Positions 42,879 through 51,706 of a stretch of DNA of 64,000 nucleotides are shown one piece after another (position 1 is the first letter of the stretch; each line of letters begins with the position of its first letter). The DNA lies in assembly GCA_028293545.1 (NCBI GenBank), contig JAQGOP010000038.1:1-64000 (forward strand), written 5' to 3'. The stretch is from Verrucomicrobiota bacterium. GTDB taxonomy: Bacteria; Verrucomicrobiota; Verrucomicrobiia; Opitutales; Opitutaceae. Both the position numbers and the translations under genes were made by a program. A model generated the notes under the pieces. It worked only from the letters and a program-made list of their open reading frames with translations, had not been told where the DNA came from and searched no databases.

Positions 42879-44240
42879 CTACGCGGGCCTCGTCATCCGC
42901 GCGAAGCGCCAGCCGAGGAAAATCGCGGCGAAGGCGAGGCCGGCGGCCAGCGCGGCCCAGATCCCGATGGCGCCGTGGCCGCCGTGCACGCCGAAAATGT
43001 ATCCGCCGGGAATCGCGACAACCCAGTATGCGACGAACGTGATCACCGCGGGAATCTTCACGTCGCTCAACCCGCGCAGGATCGCAGCGCCGATCACCTG
43101 GCCGCCGTCGAAAAGTTGGAATAACGCCGTCACCACCAGCAACTGCGTCGCCAGCGCGATCACTGTCGGGTCCAGCACAAACCACCCCGCGACCCGGTGC
43201 CCGGCCGCAAAATACATCCCCATGAAAACCAGCGCCAGGACGGCGCCCATGCCCAGCGCCGTGAATCCGATCGGCCGGAGCCGCGCGCGTTCACCGGCGC
43301 CGACGGCTGCGCTGATCCGCATGCCGGCCGCCGTGGATAGTCCCAGCAGGAACATGAACGTGGTCGCCGCGCAGGAAATCGCGATCTGGTGCGCGGCCAG
43401 CGGCACCGCGCCCAGCCAGCCCATCATGATCGCCGAACCCGCGAAGGCCCCACTCTCAAAGAGCAGCATCCCCGACGCCGGCAGGCCGATATGGAGCATT
43501 TCCTTCAGGCGGATTTTCGACAGCGGCGCGAACCAGCGCTTCGGCAATCCCGCGCGCAGCGGCGCGTCCGCATGCAGCCAGGCGAAGAGCACCAACGTAC
43601 CCACGGTGCGCGAGGTCAGCGTGGAGATCCCCGCGCCGGTCAGCCCGAGGGCCGGCGCGCCCAGGTGCCCGTAGATCAGGACCCAGTTGAGCAATGCGTT
43701 CAGGCCCACGCCGCCGAGCATGATGAACATCGGCACCCAGGGCCGCCCCATGGCCTCGGCGTACTGGCGCATGCCGAGGTAGAGGAGCACCGACGTGATC
43801 GACGAACCGATGAGCCAGTAAAAGGGGTTCACGATCGCGAGGACTTCCGGCGGCTGCTGGAACCAATCGAGCCGGAGGCCCAGCGCGACGAGCACGGTGG
43901 TTTCAATGACGCCGAAAACGAGGGCCAGTGCGAGGCCGTGGCGAAGGTACTCGCCGCACTCCTCGGGGCGCCGGGCTCCGCGCGAGCGCGAGACAAACAC
44001 CGAAACCGGCAGCATGAGCCCGATGCCGAGCACATAGAACACGCCAAAGACGTTGCCGCCAAACGCGGACGCCGCGAGCGGCACGGTGCCGGTGCGCCCG
44101 ATCATGACGCTGTCCGTCACGCCCATCAGCATCTGGCTCACCTGCCCGACCATGATCGGGACCGCCAAGGTGAGCGTCGGGCGAATTTCTTGGAGAAAAC
44201 GATGTTGGGACACGGAGCGCGATGGGACGGCGGGAACCAA
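42879..44240 (-). CDS. MATE-family efflux transporter
   Basis: A 453-residue carrier with about 12 membrane segments and the MATE layout of two six-helix halves: LAVPIMVGQVSQMLMGVTDSVMIG at the start of the first, and LHIGLPASGMLLFESGAFAGSAIM at the start of the second. ALNWVLIYGHLGAPALGLTGAGISTLTSR is typical of the NorM/PfmA type. It should export cationic compounds in exchange for Na+ or H+. No regulator is adjacent. Lone gene on the minus strand. Confidence 0.92.
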   Translation of the reverse strand: MVPAVPSRSVSQHRFLQEIRPTLTLAVPIMVGQVSQMLMGVTDSVMIGRTGTVPLAASAFGGNVFGVFYVLGIGLMLPVSVFVSRSRGARRPEECGEYLRHGLALALVFGVIETTVLVALGLRLDWFQQPPEVLAIVNPFYWLIGSSITSVLLYLGMRQYAEAMGRPWVPMFIMLGGVGLNALLNWVLIYGHLGAPALGLTGAGISTLTSRTVGTLVLFAWLHADAPLRAGLPKRWFAPLSKIRLKEMLHIGLPASGMLLFESGAFAGSAIMMGWLGAVPLAAHQIAISCAATTFMFLLGLSTAAGMRISAAVGAGERARLRPIGFTALGMGAVLALVFMGMYFAAGHRVAGWFVLDPTVIALATQLLVVTALFQLFDGGQVIGAAILRGLSDVKIPAVITFVAYWVVAIPGGYIFGVHGGHGAIGIWAALAAGLAFAAIFLGWRFARMTRPA

Positions 44241-44370
44241 AACGCTTCAAACAGATATTGGCTTCGCGCAACGGCGGGTGGAGCGTGTTGTCCCCAACGC
44301 GCTGAGCGACTCAGCCCACAGTTAAACGCCGAAGGAGGCAAACAACGCGTTCGGGCCCACGCGTTTCATC

Positions 44371-45237
44371 ATGACTTCCTTCGCGCTTCTCCTCGTGCTC
44401 GTCGCAGCGGTGCTGCACGCGACGTGGAATTATTTCGCGAAGCGCGCCGGTGGCGGGCTCCCGTTTGTCTACCTGATCGGGGTAATGATCTGTGCGCTCT
44501 ATGTCCCGGTGCTCTCGATTTACTGGCTTACGCACGAACCCGTCCTTCCGCCTGGCGCCGGGTGGTGGATCATTGGCAGCGGGGTGCTGAAGACCAGTTA
44601 CTCGCTCTTTCTCCAACGCGGCTATCGCACCGGGGATTTCTCGCTGATCTATCCGCTCGCGCGCGGCACGGGGCCGCTGCTTTCGACCCTGGGAGCGATC
44701 GCATTGCTCGGGGAACGCCCGTCATGGCTGGCGATCGCCGGCGGGGCCGTGATCATCGTGAGCATCTTTTTCCTGGCGAACGGCGCGAAGCTGTTTCACG
44801 AGGACCACGCGCATCTGCGGAACGCCGTGAAGTACGGGATCCTCTCCGGGATTTTCATCGCCTCGTACACGCTCTGGGATCGCCGCGGGGTCGCGATCTT
44901 GGCGATCGTGCCGCTGTTGTACGACGCCGGGACGGCGTACACCCAGCTGGCGTTGCTGACACCGTTCGCGTGGCGGCGGCGGGCGGAAGTGCGAGTCGAG
45001 CTGCGCGAGCGCTGGCGGCTCGCACTCGGGGTCGCGGTGTTGTCACCGGTCGCGTATATCCTGGTGCTGACCGCGATGACGTTCACCCCGGTGAGCTACG
45101 TCGCGCCGGCGCGCGAGGTGAGCATAGTGTTCGGCGCGTTCATCGGCGCGAAATTGCTGAAGGAAACCGACAGCAGGAAACGCATCATCGCCGCCGCATT
45201 CATGGCCGCGGGGATCATGGCCTTGGCGCTGGGTTAG
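44371..45237 (+). CDS. EamA/DMT-family transporter
   Basis: A 288-residue protein with about ten short membrane segments as two EamA repeats. It starts FALLLVLVAAVLHATWNYFAKRAG and has GVLKTSYSLFLQRGYRTGDFSLIYPLARGTGPLLS in the first half and TPVSYVAPAREVSIVFGAFIGAKLLKE in the second. DMT carriers export amino acids or other metabolites; nothing shows the substrate. It is followed by the nested palindromic element at 45239, which starts two bases after the stop. Confidence 0.9.
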   Translation: MTSFALLLVLVAAVLHATWNYFAKRAGGGLPFVYLIGVMICALYVPVLSIYWLTHEPVLPPGAGWWIIGSGVLKTSYSLFLQRGYRTGDFSLIYPLARGTGPLLSTLGAIALLGERPSWLAIAGGAVIIVSIFFLANGAKLFHEDHAHLRNAVKYGILSGIFIASYTLWDRRGVAILAIVPLLYDAGTAYTQLALLTPFAWRRRAEVRVELRERWRLALGVAVLSPVAYILVLTAMTFTPVSYVAPAREVSIVFGAFIGAKLLKETDSRKRIIAAAFMAAGIMALALG

Positions 45238-45293
45238 GTTTTAACCGCGAATGGACGCGAATGAACGCGAATCTCGAAGAAACCCGGAGGATT

Positions 45294-45413
45294 GGCCGCA
45301 AAAAAGCGCAAATTTCAGGGGCTGCGAAGGAAATTTGAGAGCGCTTATAAGCGCGCGGAAGTTCTGATCCAAAGCCGCAGAAACTTGCGCTCCTTTGCGG
45401 CCAATCACTCCGG
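45294..45413. repeat. Palindromic unit, copy 1
   Basis: About 120 bp beginning GGCCGCAAAAAAGCGCAAAT and ending AACTTGCGCTCCTTTGCGGCC, which are near-perfect complements. The centre is the 14-bp perfect palindrome GCGCTTATAAGCGC (45341-45354). It can fold into one long imperfect hairpin. Confidence 0.88.
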
Positions 45414-45461
45414 GGGTTTTCGGGATTCGGACAGAAGCTCGGCTAAAAACCCGAAAGGGTT

Positions 45462-45581
45462 GGCCGCAAAAGAGCGCAAATTTCAGGGGCTGCGAAGGAA
45501 ATTTGAGAGCGCTTATAAGCGCGCGGAAGTTTCGATCCGAAGCCACGGAAACTTGCGCTTCTTTGCGGCCAATCACTCCGA
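45462..45581. repeat. Palindromic unit, copy 2
   Basis: Second tandem copy, 168 bp after the first and about 90% identical to it by eye. It has the same terminal complements and the same central GCGCTTATAAGCGC palindrome (45509-45522). The 48-bp spacer after copy 1 includes GATTCGGACAGAAGCTCGGC. Confidence 0.88.
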
Positions 45582-45697
45582 AGCATTCTCCGGATTCGCG
45601 TTCATTCGCGTCCATTCGCGGTTAAAAAAATCTGCGCATTGATTCCCGACTTCCACGGTATAACGCACCGGCCCGCTCTCGAATTTGCCTGACAGCG

Positions 45698-47116
45698 GTG
45701 CCGATTCCCGGCTTTCAAATCGGGGTGGAATTACCTGCGCTCGGCGTCCAGACCGAACCTCTTCCGTCCGCCCCGCGCTGGGAACGCTGGCTGCTCTGGC
45801 TGATCTTGGCGGGCTACGTCGTCGTCGGGGTTCACCACATCCTCACGAACACGGTGTACGGGCAGGACTTCCTGCTGCACTCGTCCGCGACCGAGCGACT
45901 GATCGAAAATCCCGGCAAGTGGTTTCCCCAGGATTTCACCAACCGCCCATTGGTTTACTGGATCGGCGCGGGCGCGCACTGGCTCACCCGCGGGGTTGGG
46001 CCGTGGGACGTGGCTGCCGTCATCTTCGTCGTGCTCAACACCGCCGCGCTCGCGCTGCTGCACGCGGTCACGAAACGCTGCATGCGCTCGGCGGCGCTGC
46101 GGGTTGCGACGATTGCGCTGGTCGCGTTTCTGCCCGCGACGCAGGTCGGCACCATCGTCTACGCCGCCGACGCCGTGTGCCAGTTTCCGTTTGTCCTGAT
46201 TCTCTGGAGCCTGCTCCGCACCTTTGAAACCCGGACATGGCGCGGCCTGACCGGCTTCGCGCTGCTGACCGGCTTTGCGCTCTGCCTCGGGGAATTCGCG
46301 CGCTTCACCTTTAATGCGCTGCTGCCGGCCACCGCCGTCATCATCCTGCTCGGGTGCCGCTGGCGCCGCCTCGGCTGGCGTCAGGGCGCGGCGGTCGCAG
46401 CGCTCGCGTTGTTGGGCCCGGTATTCATGGCGGGTTGGATCCACGTGCGCGCAAAACGCATTTTCGACGGGACCATTCCTCACCACACCTTTGATCTCCA
46501 CGGCACCGGGGAGATGACGTGGTCGAGCCTGCTCCTGGTGAAGCACAGCGATGCGCGCGTGTTCAGTGCGCCGGTTTACTGGGATTCCCAAATGATCGAT
46601 GGCAACCCGCGGTACGTGATCCTGATCAACAACAGCTACAGTTACCCGGCCCTGCTGCTGTTGACGACGTTCACGGATGTCCTCGACTACGCGAACGATG
46701 GCCAGCTCGACGACGGCGCGATCAGGCCGGAGCTGCAGAAAATCCTCGCGCGCTGGGCGGTTCGCCTCGGCCTGCTTTTCTCGATTCCCACGCTGCTCGC
46801 AGTGCTGGCATTCATCGTGCGTTGCGGCGTCGGCCTGGTGCGTCCCGCGTGGGCGCCGTCCACCGGAGTGCTCGCGTGCGGCGTCGCCGCGCTGGCCTGG
46901 TATCTCCCGATCTTCCTGTCGCTCCCCTTCGTCCACAACTCGTACGATTGGGGCTACTGGCTGTCGCGGCTCATCATTCCGGCGCTCTGGGGTTTTGCCG
47001 TCCTGCTGTTTGCGGCGATCGACGAACTCTGGTCGAAACAGCGCTGGCTCGTCGTCGCCATTTCTGCGGTCGTAGTCGTGCAGGCTGCCATTCACATCCG
47101 CGGGTTGTGGTATTGA
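45698..47116 (+). CDS. Polytopic membrane protein, possible GT-C-type glycosyltransferase
   Basis: A 472-residue protein with about ten hydrophobic segments, starting with LLWLILAGYVVVGVHHIL. A first periplasmic loop follows helix one with an acidic residue (VYGQDFLLHSSATERLIENPGKW), a layout seen in GT-C-fold enzymes that use lipid-linked sugars. A long loop sits at about residues 240-335, containing DGTIPHHTFDLHGTGEMTW. No firm family motif is seen. GTG 45698 is the only upstream start that keeps the N-terminal segment. It probably forms a pair with the small gene 46 bp downstream. Confidence 0.65.
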   Translation: MPIPGFQIGVELPALGVQTEPLPSAPRWERWLLWLILAGYVVVGVHHILTNTVYGQDFLLHSSATERLIENPGKWFPQDFTNRPLVYWIGAGAHWLTRGVGPWDVAAVIFVVLNTAALALLHAVTKRCMRSAALRVATIALVAFLPATQVGTIVYAADAVCQFPFVLILWSLLRTFETRTWRGLTGFALLTGFALCLGEFARFTFNALLPATAVIILLGCRWRRLGWRQGAAVAALALLGPVFMAGWIHVRAKRIFDGTIPHHTFDLHGTGEMTWSSLLLVKHSDARVFSAPVYWDSQMIDGNPRYVILINNSYSYPALLLLTTFTDVLDYANDGQLDDGAIRPELQKILARWAVRLGLLFSIPTLLAVLAFIVRCGVGLVRPAWAPSTGVLACGVAALAWYLPIFLSLPFVHNSYDWGYWLSRLIIPALWGFAVLLFAAIDELWSKQRWLVVAISAVVVVQAAIHIRGLWY

Positions 47117-47162
47117 ATCCTCGCTCGCCGTAACCGAAAAAGAACGCCAGCAACCAAGTACC

Positions 47163-47522
47163 ATGCAAAAAAGATTTGTCGGGCTGATCCTGGTCATCGC
47201 GCTGGGCGTGGCCGCGGGCTATTGGTGGACCGGGCGATCCGCGAAAACGAAGCTGCCATCGCCGGCAGCAGTCGCAGCGTCGACGTCTCCGACCGTCGAT
47301 CAAATCGCGCCGGGAAAAACCGCCGCGACGCTGACGCCGGCCAAACCGTTCGAAACGATCCAGGACGGAAAGACCGTGGACTTTTCCAACGGCAAAGCCG
47401 TCGTGAAGGAATCGGCCGACGACAAAGCGGTGATCGCCGCCGCCGTCAAAGAAATGGACGACGCGACGAAGAACATCACGTTCGGGCCGCTTCCGCCGGC
47501 TAAACCGGCGCCAACGAAATAA
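47163..47522 (+). CDS. Small single-helix membrane-anchored protein
   Basis: A 119-residue protein with one N-terminal membrane segment (residues 5-22, FVGLILVIALGVAAGYWW) followed by an Ala/Pro/Thr-rich and charged periplasmic part (KAVVKESADDKAVIAAAVKEMDDATKNI). A ribosome-binding site is not evident. No family recognised. It follows the polytopic membrane protein by 46 bp on the same strand and may work with it; it converges on the envelope cluster downstream. Confidence 0.65.
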   Translation: MQKRFVGLILVIALGVAAGYWWTGRSAKTKLPSPAAVAASTSPTVDQIAPGKTAATLTPAKPFETIQDGKTVDFSNGKAVVKESADDKAVIAAAVKEMDDATKNITFGPLPPAKPAPTK

Positions 47523-47535
47523 CGCAACGCGGCGG

Positions 47536-48492
47536 TTACTTGCCGGTCAGCATGTCCTCAGCCAGCGCGATGGCGGTGGCTTCGGTGATGTCGCGCACAT
47601 CAAAAGTCTGGACGATCCGCCCCGCCTGCGCGTCCTTGCCGATCACATCGCTGGCGCTCGCCTGGCCGATGATCGCCGAATCCTTCAGCTGGATCGCGGT
47701 CGCCTGGATGTCGGGCACCGAGTAAGACTGGTCGCCCGAGACGCCGGCCACGGTGAGGTTGCGGCTGGAAATCAAAATCTCGATCGCGATATCGGCGATG
47801 CTCGCAAGCGCGGCGCGATCCTTCGCGGCCTGGTCGCTGGTGCCCACGAGGCGCCCGGGTTGGTCGCCCAGCAGGGAACTCGCGGTCTTTTGGTCGGCCA
47901 GCTTCGCGCCGCCGTTGCGGAAGACGCGGCCGAAGAGGCGCTCGACTTCCCTCACCGTCTGCTGGTCAGCCACGGTCGCTTTCGTTCCATCCTTGAGAGC
48001 GTAGGTGTTCTGGCCCGAGGTCTTGTCAGATTCGTTCGAGGCCGTGCCCTTGCCCGTCGGCGTTGCGTTGCCGTTGCCGGCGTTTCCGCTCACGGAAACG
48101 TTGATCTGGGTTTGCGGATTTCCCGCGGCCGCCGGCGTCTCCATGTCGCTCTTCACCGAGGATTTCGAGTTCTCGTAGTGCTCGGTGTGACCCGTGAGCC
48201 GAAGGCCGGTGTCGAGGTCGACGAGCGAGCGGTTCACATAAATCACGATGCGCTGGTTCGGGAATGCGGCGCGAAACCGATCGAGCACGTTCTTCGCTGC
48301 ATCCGGCGCAATCAGCGTCGCGGCCGACGGCCCGTACAAACGCTGCGGCTCGGCGGGTCGACCCGCCGGCGCGGGGGCCGGGGCGGCAAGCTGGCGAGTC
48401 ACGGGCACGGGAGCTTCAGGCGCTTCGTTGGCTGGCTGGGCAAAAGCCGGCGCGGCAAGCAAAACGGGGAGGATAAGCAAACGCGTTTTCAT
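47536..48492 (-). CDS. Exported protein of unknown function, last gene of envelope cluster
   Basis: A 318-residue protein with signal peptide MKTRLLILPVLLAAPAFAQ, a Pro/Ala-rich linker (about residues 20-50), a domain with NVLDRFRAAFPNQRIVIYVNRSLVDLDTGLRLTG, a low-complexity Gly/Asn/Thr region (about 128-160), and a C-terminal alpha/beta part (IADIAIEILISSRNLTVAGVSGDQSYSVPDIQATAIQL). The C-terminal part, with SVPDIQATAIQLKDSAIIGQASASDV, suggests a domain of the kind found in CsgG/LpoB-type proteins, but this is only an impression. It lies after the YcfL-like, COG3014-like and LpoB-like genes on the same strand. Confidence 0.75.
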   Translation of the reverse strand: MKTRLLILPVLLAAPAFAQPANEAPEAPVPVTRQLAAPAPAPAGRPAEPQRLYGPSAATLIAPDAAKNVLDRFRAAFPNQRIVIYVNRSLVDLDTGLRLTGHTEHYENSKSSVKSDMETPAAAGNPQTQINVSVSGNAGNGNATPTGKGTASNESDKTSGQNTYALKDGTKATVADQQTVREVERLFGRVFRNGGAKLADQKTASSLLGDQPGRLVGTSDQAAKDRAALASIADIAIEILISSRNLTVAGVSGDQSYSVPDIQATAIQLKDSAIIGQASASDVIGKDAQAGRIVQTFDVRDITEATAIALAEDMLTGK

Positions 48493-48616
48493 GGGAGTGC
48501 GGTTGAGGGGAATTTGAGCTGGGGAAATTTTTCCGGGATCCCATGTGGGCTGCCGGCGTTGCGGAACGAGTCAGACGCGTCCGGGGGATGGGAAAAATCC
48601 GCGACCCGAAATTGGC

Positions 48617-49039
48617 TCAGCGCGCCTGCCGGACGCGGATCGTGTACTTCTTGGCCAGCGAGTTCATCGCAGTGAAGCGCACGGCCTCGGTCGAATTCTC
48701 GGCGAGGATCAAGGTCTGGAAAGGCGTCTCGTCACCCGTCGCGAAACCCTGGTCGTCCTTGAACACGCAGTTGATCTGGACCTGGATGCGGCGGTTCTCG
48801 CGGTTCTTCACGTTCGCGACGACCTCGATGCGGCCGTCGGGCAGCTCGCGTTCCTTGAGGCCGGTGCAGGTGACGGAGATTTGGGTGGGCTTGTCGAGCA
48901 GCACGAATTTCTCGGTATTCTCGATCGTGTATTTGGTCGTATCCTGCGGCGTAAATGGGCCCGGCTCGGTGGCGCAGCCGGCGAAAAACGCGAGGACGGC
49001 AGACGTCGTGGCGAGGAGGAGGAATGGCTTGGTCTTCAT
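48617..49039 (-). CDS. YcfL-like (DUF1425) lipoprotein
   Basis: A 140-residue lipoprotein: signal MKTKPFLLLATTSAVLAFFAGC with the lipidated Cys at 22. The mature part is a small beta-sandwich with KPTQISVTCTGLKERELPDGRIEVVANVKNRENRRIQVQINCVFKD, and the typical DDQGFATGDETPFQTLILAENSTEAVRFTAMN of DUF1425/YcfL. YcfL is of unknown function but is often found beside LpoB, as here. Confidence 0.8.
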   Translation of the reverse strand: MKTKPFLLLATTSAVLAFFAGCATEPGPFTPQDTTKYTIENTEKFVLLDKPTQISVTCTGLKERELPDGRIEVVANVKNRENRRIQVQINCVFKDDQGFATGDETPFQTLILAENSTEAVRFTAMNSLAKKYTIRVRQAR

Positions 49040-49063
49040 GGGCGGTGGGGGTGAGACTGCATG

Positions 49064-50308
49064 TTAGCGTTTAAGTTCGCTAAGAAATACAACGGTGTCG
49101 CGCGACGGATCTTCCACGTTGATCGTGACTTGGCGGGTTTGGGCCGCAATGGGCGTTCCGTCCGCATCCAGGAATTCGAGCGAACCCGTGTGCTCACCGG
49201 CCGGCAACTTCAGCGCGGCGAAGCTCAGGCGCTGCGGGAGATTGTTCCACTGCCGCGTATCGGCACGGGGGGTCGTCGCCGCCGAGGCGACCTTGCTGAT
49301 CAGCCCGATGGCGCCCAGTGCGAGCGCGGTGTTTTCCGCGCCGCGGCTGTAGCTGCCGTCGCCACGGCGGAGATTGTTCGCCGCGATGGCCGAGCCGGCG
49401 AGCGCGGCGTTGCCGACGGTGTCGCTGGTGCTCTTGAAGACGGCCTTGTTGCCGAGGATGTGGTCCATCACGCGGCCGCCGCGCGTGATCGCCTGGAAAC
49501 TGACGTCGTCGTACGGCGGAAGCGGGGTGGCGTTGCCGTCGATCGTGAGGACCGCCGAATGCGCGCGGGAATCGATCACGCGAAACCGCAGCTGCTCCGC
49601 GTACTCGCCTGCGCCATATTTCATCGGGCCGTGCCCGAATTCCGCAAAGACCAGCACGTTCGCGTCGGCTTCGTAGGGCGGGAGCTTGCGGCCTTGCGCG
49701 GCACCCTGCGCCCGGTCGAACGAGGCGCTGCCGTCGCCGGAAAGTTTCGCGGTCGCCAGGCCGTCGAGGTAATCGAGCAGCACGTAGTCGGCCTTGTGCG
49801 TCGCGTCGTCGGCATCGCTGTCGATCAGCTGGCCCGAGCGATAACACGCGCGGGCGTTGTCCGGCTGCCCGTCGCGCCAGTAGAGCAAGCCGCGATAATA
49901 ATAGGCCATGACGCGCTCGTACGGTTCGCCGATAAACGTCTTCCCGCTTTCGGACCCGAACAGGCCGCGCGCTTTCTTCGCGTCATCGGAATTTGCGATG
50001 ATCCCGCCGATGCGGAGGATGGCGTCGTCGAGTTTCTCCCTGGCCTCGTCGTAATTGCCGGCGCGCAGGGCCGACGCCGCAATGCGGTAATCCCAGAGCA
50101 CGCGGTCCTGCGGTTTCGCGACGTTGCGCTCGGCGTTGCCGTCGGTGATCGGGTCTCCCGTATGTGCCACGATGGGCGTCGCGGGCACGGTTTCGCAGCC
50201 AGCCAAGGCCAGCACGGCACCGAGCAGGATTAGGCTGCGCCCAACGACACCGCGAGAGTTAACCCGGGGCGTCGCCAAACGAAATGATTCGTCGCGGAAA
50301 AAACGCAT
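49064..50308 (-). CDS. COG3014-like TPR lipoprotein
   Basis: A 414-residue protein. ATG 50308 is chosen; the TTG two codons upstream is possible. After a long basic N-region, the lipobox LALAGCETV places the Cys at residue 38. The body has TPR-like parts (RVMAYYYRGLLYWRDGQPDNARACYRSGQL) and a C-terminal domain with YAEQLRFRVIDSRAHSAVLTIDG, SRGAENTALALGAIGLISKVASAA and DTRQWNNLPQRLSFAALKLPAG. This combination resembles the COG3014 lipoproteins that accompany LpoB and YcfL in many Gram-negatives. It probably works at the outer membrane in peptidoglycan-related assembly. Confidence 0.8.
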   Translation of the reverse strand: MRFFRDESFRLATPRVNSRGVVGRSLILLGAVLALAGCETVPATPIVAHTGDPITDGNAERNVAKPQDRVLWDYRIAASALRAGNYDEAREKLDDAILRIGGIIANSDDAKKARGLFGSESGKTFIGEPYERVMAYYYRGLLYWRDGQPDNARACYRSGQLIDSDADDATHKADYVLLDYLDGLATAKLSGDGSASFDRAQGAAQGRKLPPYEADANVLVFAEFGHGPMKYGAGEYAEQLRFRVIDSRAHSAVLTIDGNATPLPPYDDVSFQAITRGGRVMDHILGNKAVFKSTSDTVGNAALAGSAIAANNLRRGDGSYSRGAENTALALGAIGLISKVASAATTPRADTRQWNNLPQRLSFAALKLPAGEHTGSLEFLDADGTPIAAQTRQVTINVEDPSRDTVVFLSELKR

Positions 50309-50342
50309 GGACAATGCACGCGCGCTGGAAGCGCGGCATGGG

Positions 50343-50975
50343 TCAGCGGTAAGCCGCGTCCTCTAGGCCCTGCTTTTTGATCTCGGAGGAATCCTCCCAC
50401 ACAATCTCGCTCGTCCGCGCATCGATCAGTTGGAAGCTGTAGAGCACGTAATCGCTGATCCCGGCCGCCGCCTTCGTGGTCATGCCGGAGAGCTTGCCGG
50501 TGAGGAAATAATCCGCGCCGCGGAACTCAGTGACGTTCGGGTCGGCGCTCGCGGTGACCTGGCCGGTTTGCTTGAGCGCGCGCTCGTGCTCGAGCGTCTT
50601 CATGCGGTCGCGGGCAAGAAAGCGCACTTTACCCAGCGCGTGCTTGTTCAGCTCGATGCGCAGGCGGTCATTGAAAATATCCTTGTTGATGGGGAAACGC
50701 GTATCGTTGACCACCGGGTCGAGCGCGATGCGCGGCGCCGTCGTCGCCTGGGCGATTTCCGGGATCGCGAGGATGCTGCGCGCCATCTTGTCGGTCACGG
50801 CAACCAGGTCCTGGGACTCCACGCCGGTGCCGGCGACGAAGCCGCGCTCGTCGGCTTTCATTTCTGTCACGGGAACGCCCGAGGGATTCTGGACGCCTTG
50901 CGAGGCACAGCCGGCAAAAAAGCCCGTGGCAGCACCGAAGCCAGCCAACAAGCCGAGACGAAGGGAGGTTTTCAT
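50343..50975 (-). CDS. LpoB-like penicillin-binding protein activator lipoprotein
   Basis: A 210-residue lipoprotein with lipidated Cys23 (FFAGCASQ). The C-terminal domain carries the LpoB/COG3417 pattern: RIALDPVVNDTRFPINKDIFNDRLRIELNKHALGKVRFLARDR, then YFLTGKLSGMTTKAAAGISDYVLYSFQLIDARTSEIVWEDSSEIKKQG. In Escherichia coli, LpoB activates PBP1b from the outer membrane. ATG 50975 is placed at the signal peptide. The gene lies in one strand-run with the COG3014-like, YcfL-like, glycine-zipper and exported-protein genes, a cluster known in other bacteria. Confidence 0.87.
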   Translation of the reverse strand: MKTSLRLGLLAGFGAATGFFAGCASQGVQNPSGVPVTEMKADERGFVAGTGVESQDLVAVTDKMARSILAIPEIAQATTAPRIALDPVVNDTRFPINKDIFNDRLRIELNKHALGKVRFLARDRMKTLEHERALKQTGQVTASADPNVTEFRGADYFLTGKLSGMTTKAAAGISDYVLYSFQLIDARTSEIVWEDSSEIKKQGLEDAAYR

Positions 50976-51016
50976 GGATGGGAGAAATTCTGCGATCGCG
51001 CCCGCGAAGGAGCGGA

Positions 51017-51706
51017 TCAATTCCGGCCGAACATCGTGTTCGCCGAACTCATCGGGGTCGAAGGCGTCGCCGGAGCCGGTGCCGTCGCCGGCGCGCTGAC
51101 CGTCGTCGCGGAATAATCCCGCGGCGCGACGGAAGGACTGGTCGCCACCTGGGCATAGGCCGCGTCCTCACTGCGCCGCGCACTGCTGTCGGCGATCGCA
51201 CCGAGAATATAACCGGCGGCTGCACCGTAGCCCGCCCCGCGCCATGCATTATGGCCGAAGCTGCCGCTGTTGCGGCCAATGATCGCGCCGGTCAGCGCCC
51301 CCAGGAACAGGCCATTGCTCGCATAGCTCGAACGTCCGTAAGAATAATCGCTGTCGTACGAATATCCGTAACCGTAGCCGCCGTTGTAATAACCGCGGCC
51401 ACCATAATAATAACCGGGCGAAGACCGATAGACGTAGGTGCGCGGGTAATAGGATGATGGCGAAACCGCGTATCCGCTCCGGCGCCCGTAGGCATAGTCA
51501 CCATAGGAGCCGAACAGAAGGCCGGCGCCGGCGCCATAGGCCGCGCCACGCCACGCATTGTGGCCAAAACTGCCGCTATTGTGCCCAATCACCGCGCCCG
51601 CCACCCCGCCCCAGAACAGTCCACTGCCAGCGCGGGGTCCAAACACCTGGGCCTGCGCCGGCGCGAGCGCGAGCAATGCAAGGGCGAGGGTTAGAACGGG
51701 TTTCAT
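51017..51706 (-). CDS. Exported glycine-zipper protein with duplicated module
   Basis: A 229-residue protein with signal peptide MKPVLTLALALLALAPAQA. It has two glycine-zipper units of the form GLFxGxxxGAxIGxNSGSFGHNAWRGAxYGAxAGxxxG at about residues 28-65 and 130-167, separated by a Tyr/Gly/Ser-rich stretch (about 70-128) that may be flexible or surface-exposed. Glycine-zipper segments insert into or span membranes. It is the first gene of the minus-strand envelope cluster, 41 bp before the LpoB-like gene. Confidence 0.82.
   Translation of the reverse strand: MKPVLTLALALLALAPAQAQVFGPRAGSGLFWGGVAGAVIGHNSGSFGHNAWRGAAYGAGAGLLFGSYGDYAYGRRSGYAVSPSSYYPRTYVYRSSPGYYYGGRGYYNGGYGYGYSYDSDYSYGRSSYASNGLFLGALTGAIIGRNSGSFGHNAWRGAGYGAAAGYILGAIADSSARRSEDAAYAQVATSPSVAPRDYSATTVSAPATAPAPATPSTPMSSANTMFGRN

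Larger units (their letters stand above)
45239..45627. repeat. 389-bp nested inverted-repeat element with perfect 35-bp ends
   Basis: The outer ends are exact inverted repeats of 35 bp: 45239-45273 (beginning TTTTAACCGCGAATGGACGC) and 45593-45627. Inside are two tandem copies of a 120-bp palindromic unit spaced 168 bp apart (listed separately). There is no open frame for a transposase. It fills nearly all of the 460-bp gap between the EamA gene and the next membrane protein gene. It has the form of a MITE-like or cruciform-forming non-coding element. Confidence 0.92.

Noticed and set aside
45239-45642. Short frames on both strands within the nested element
   Set aside because: They read through palindromic repeat units and encode duplicated nonsense peptides; no transposase features.
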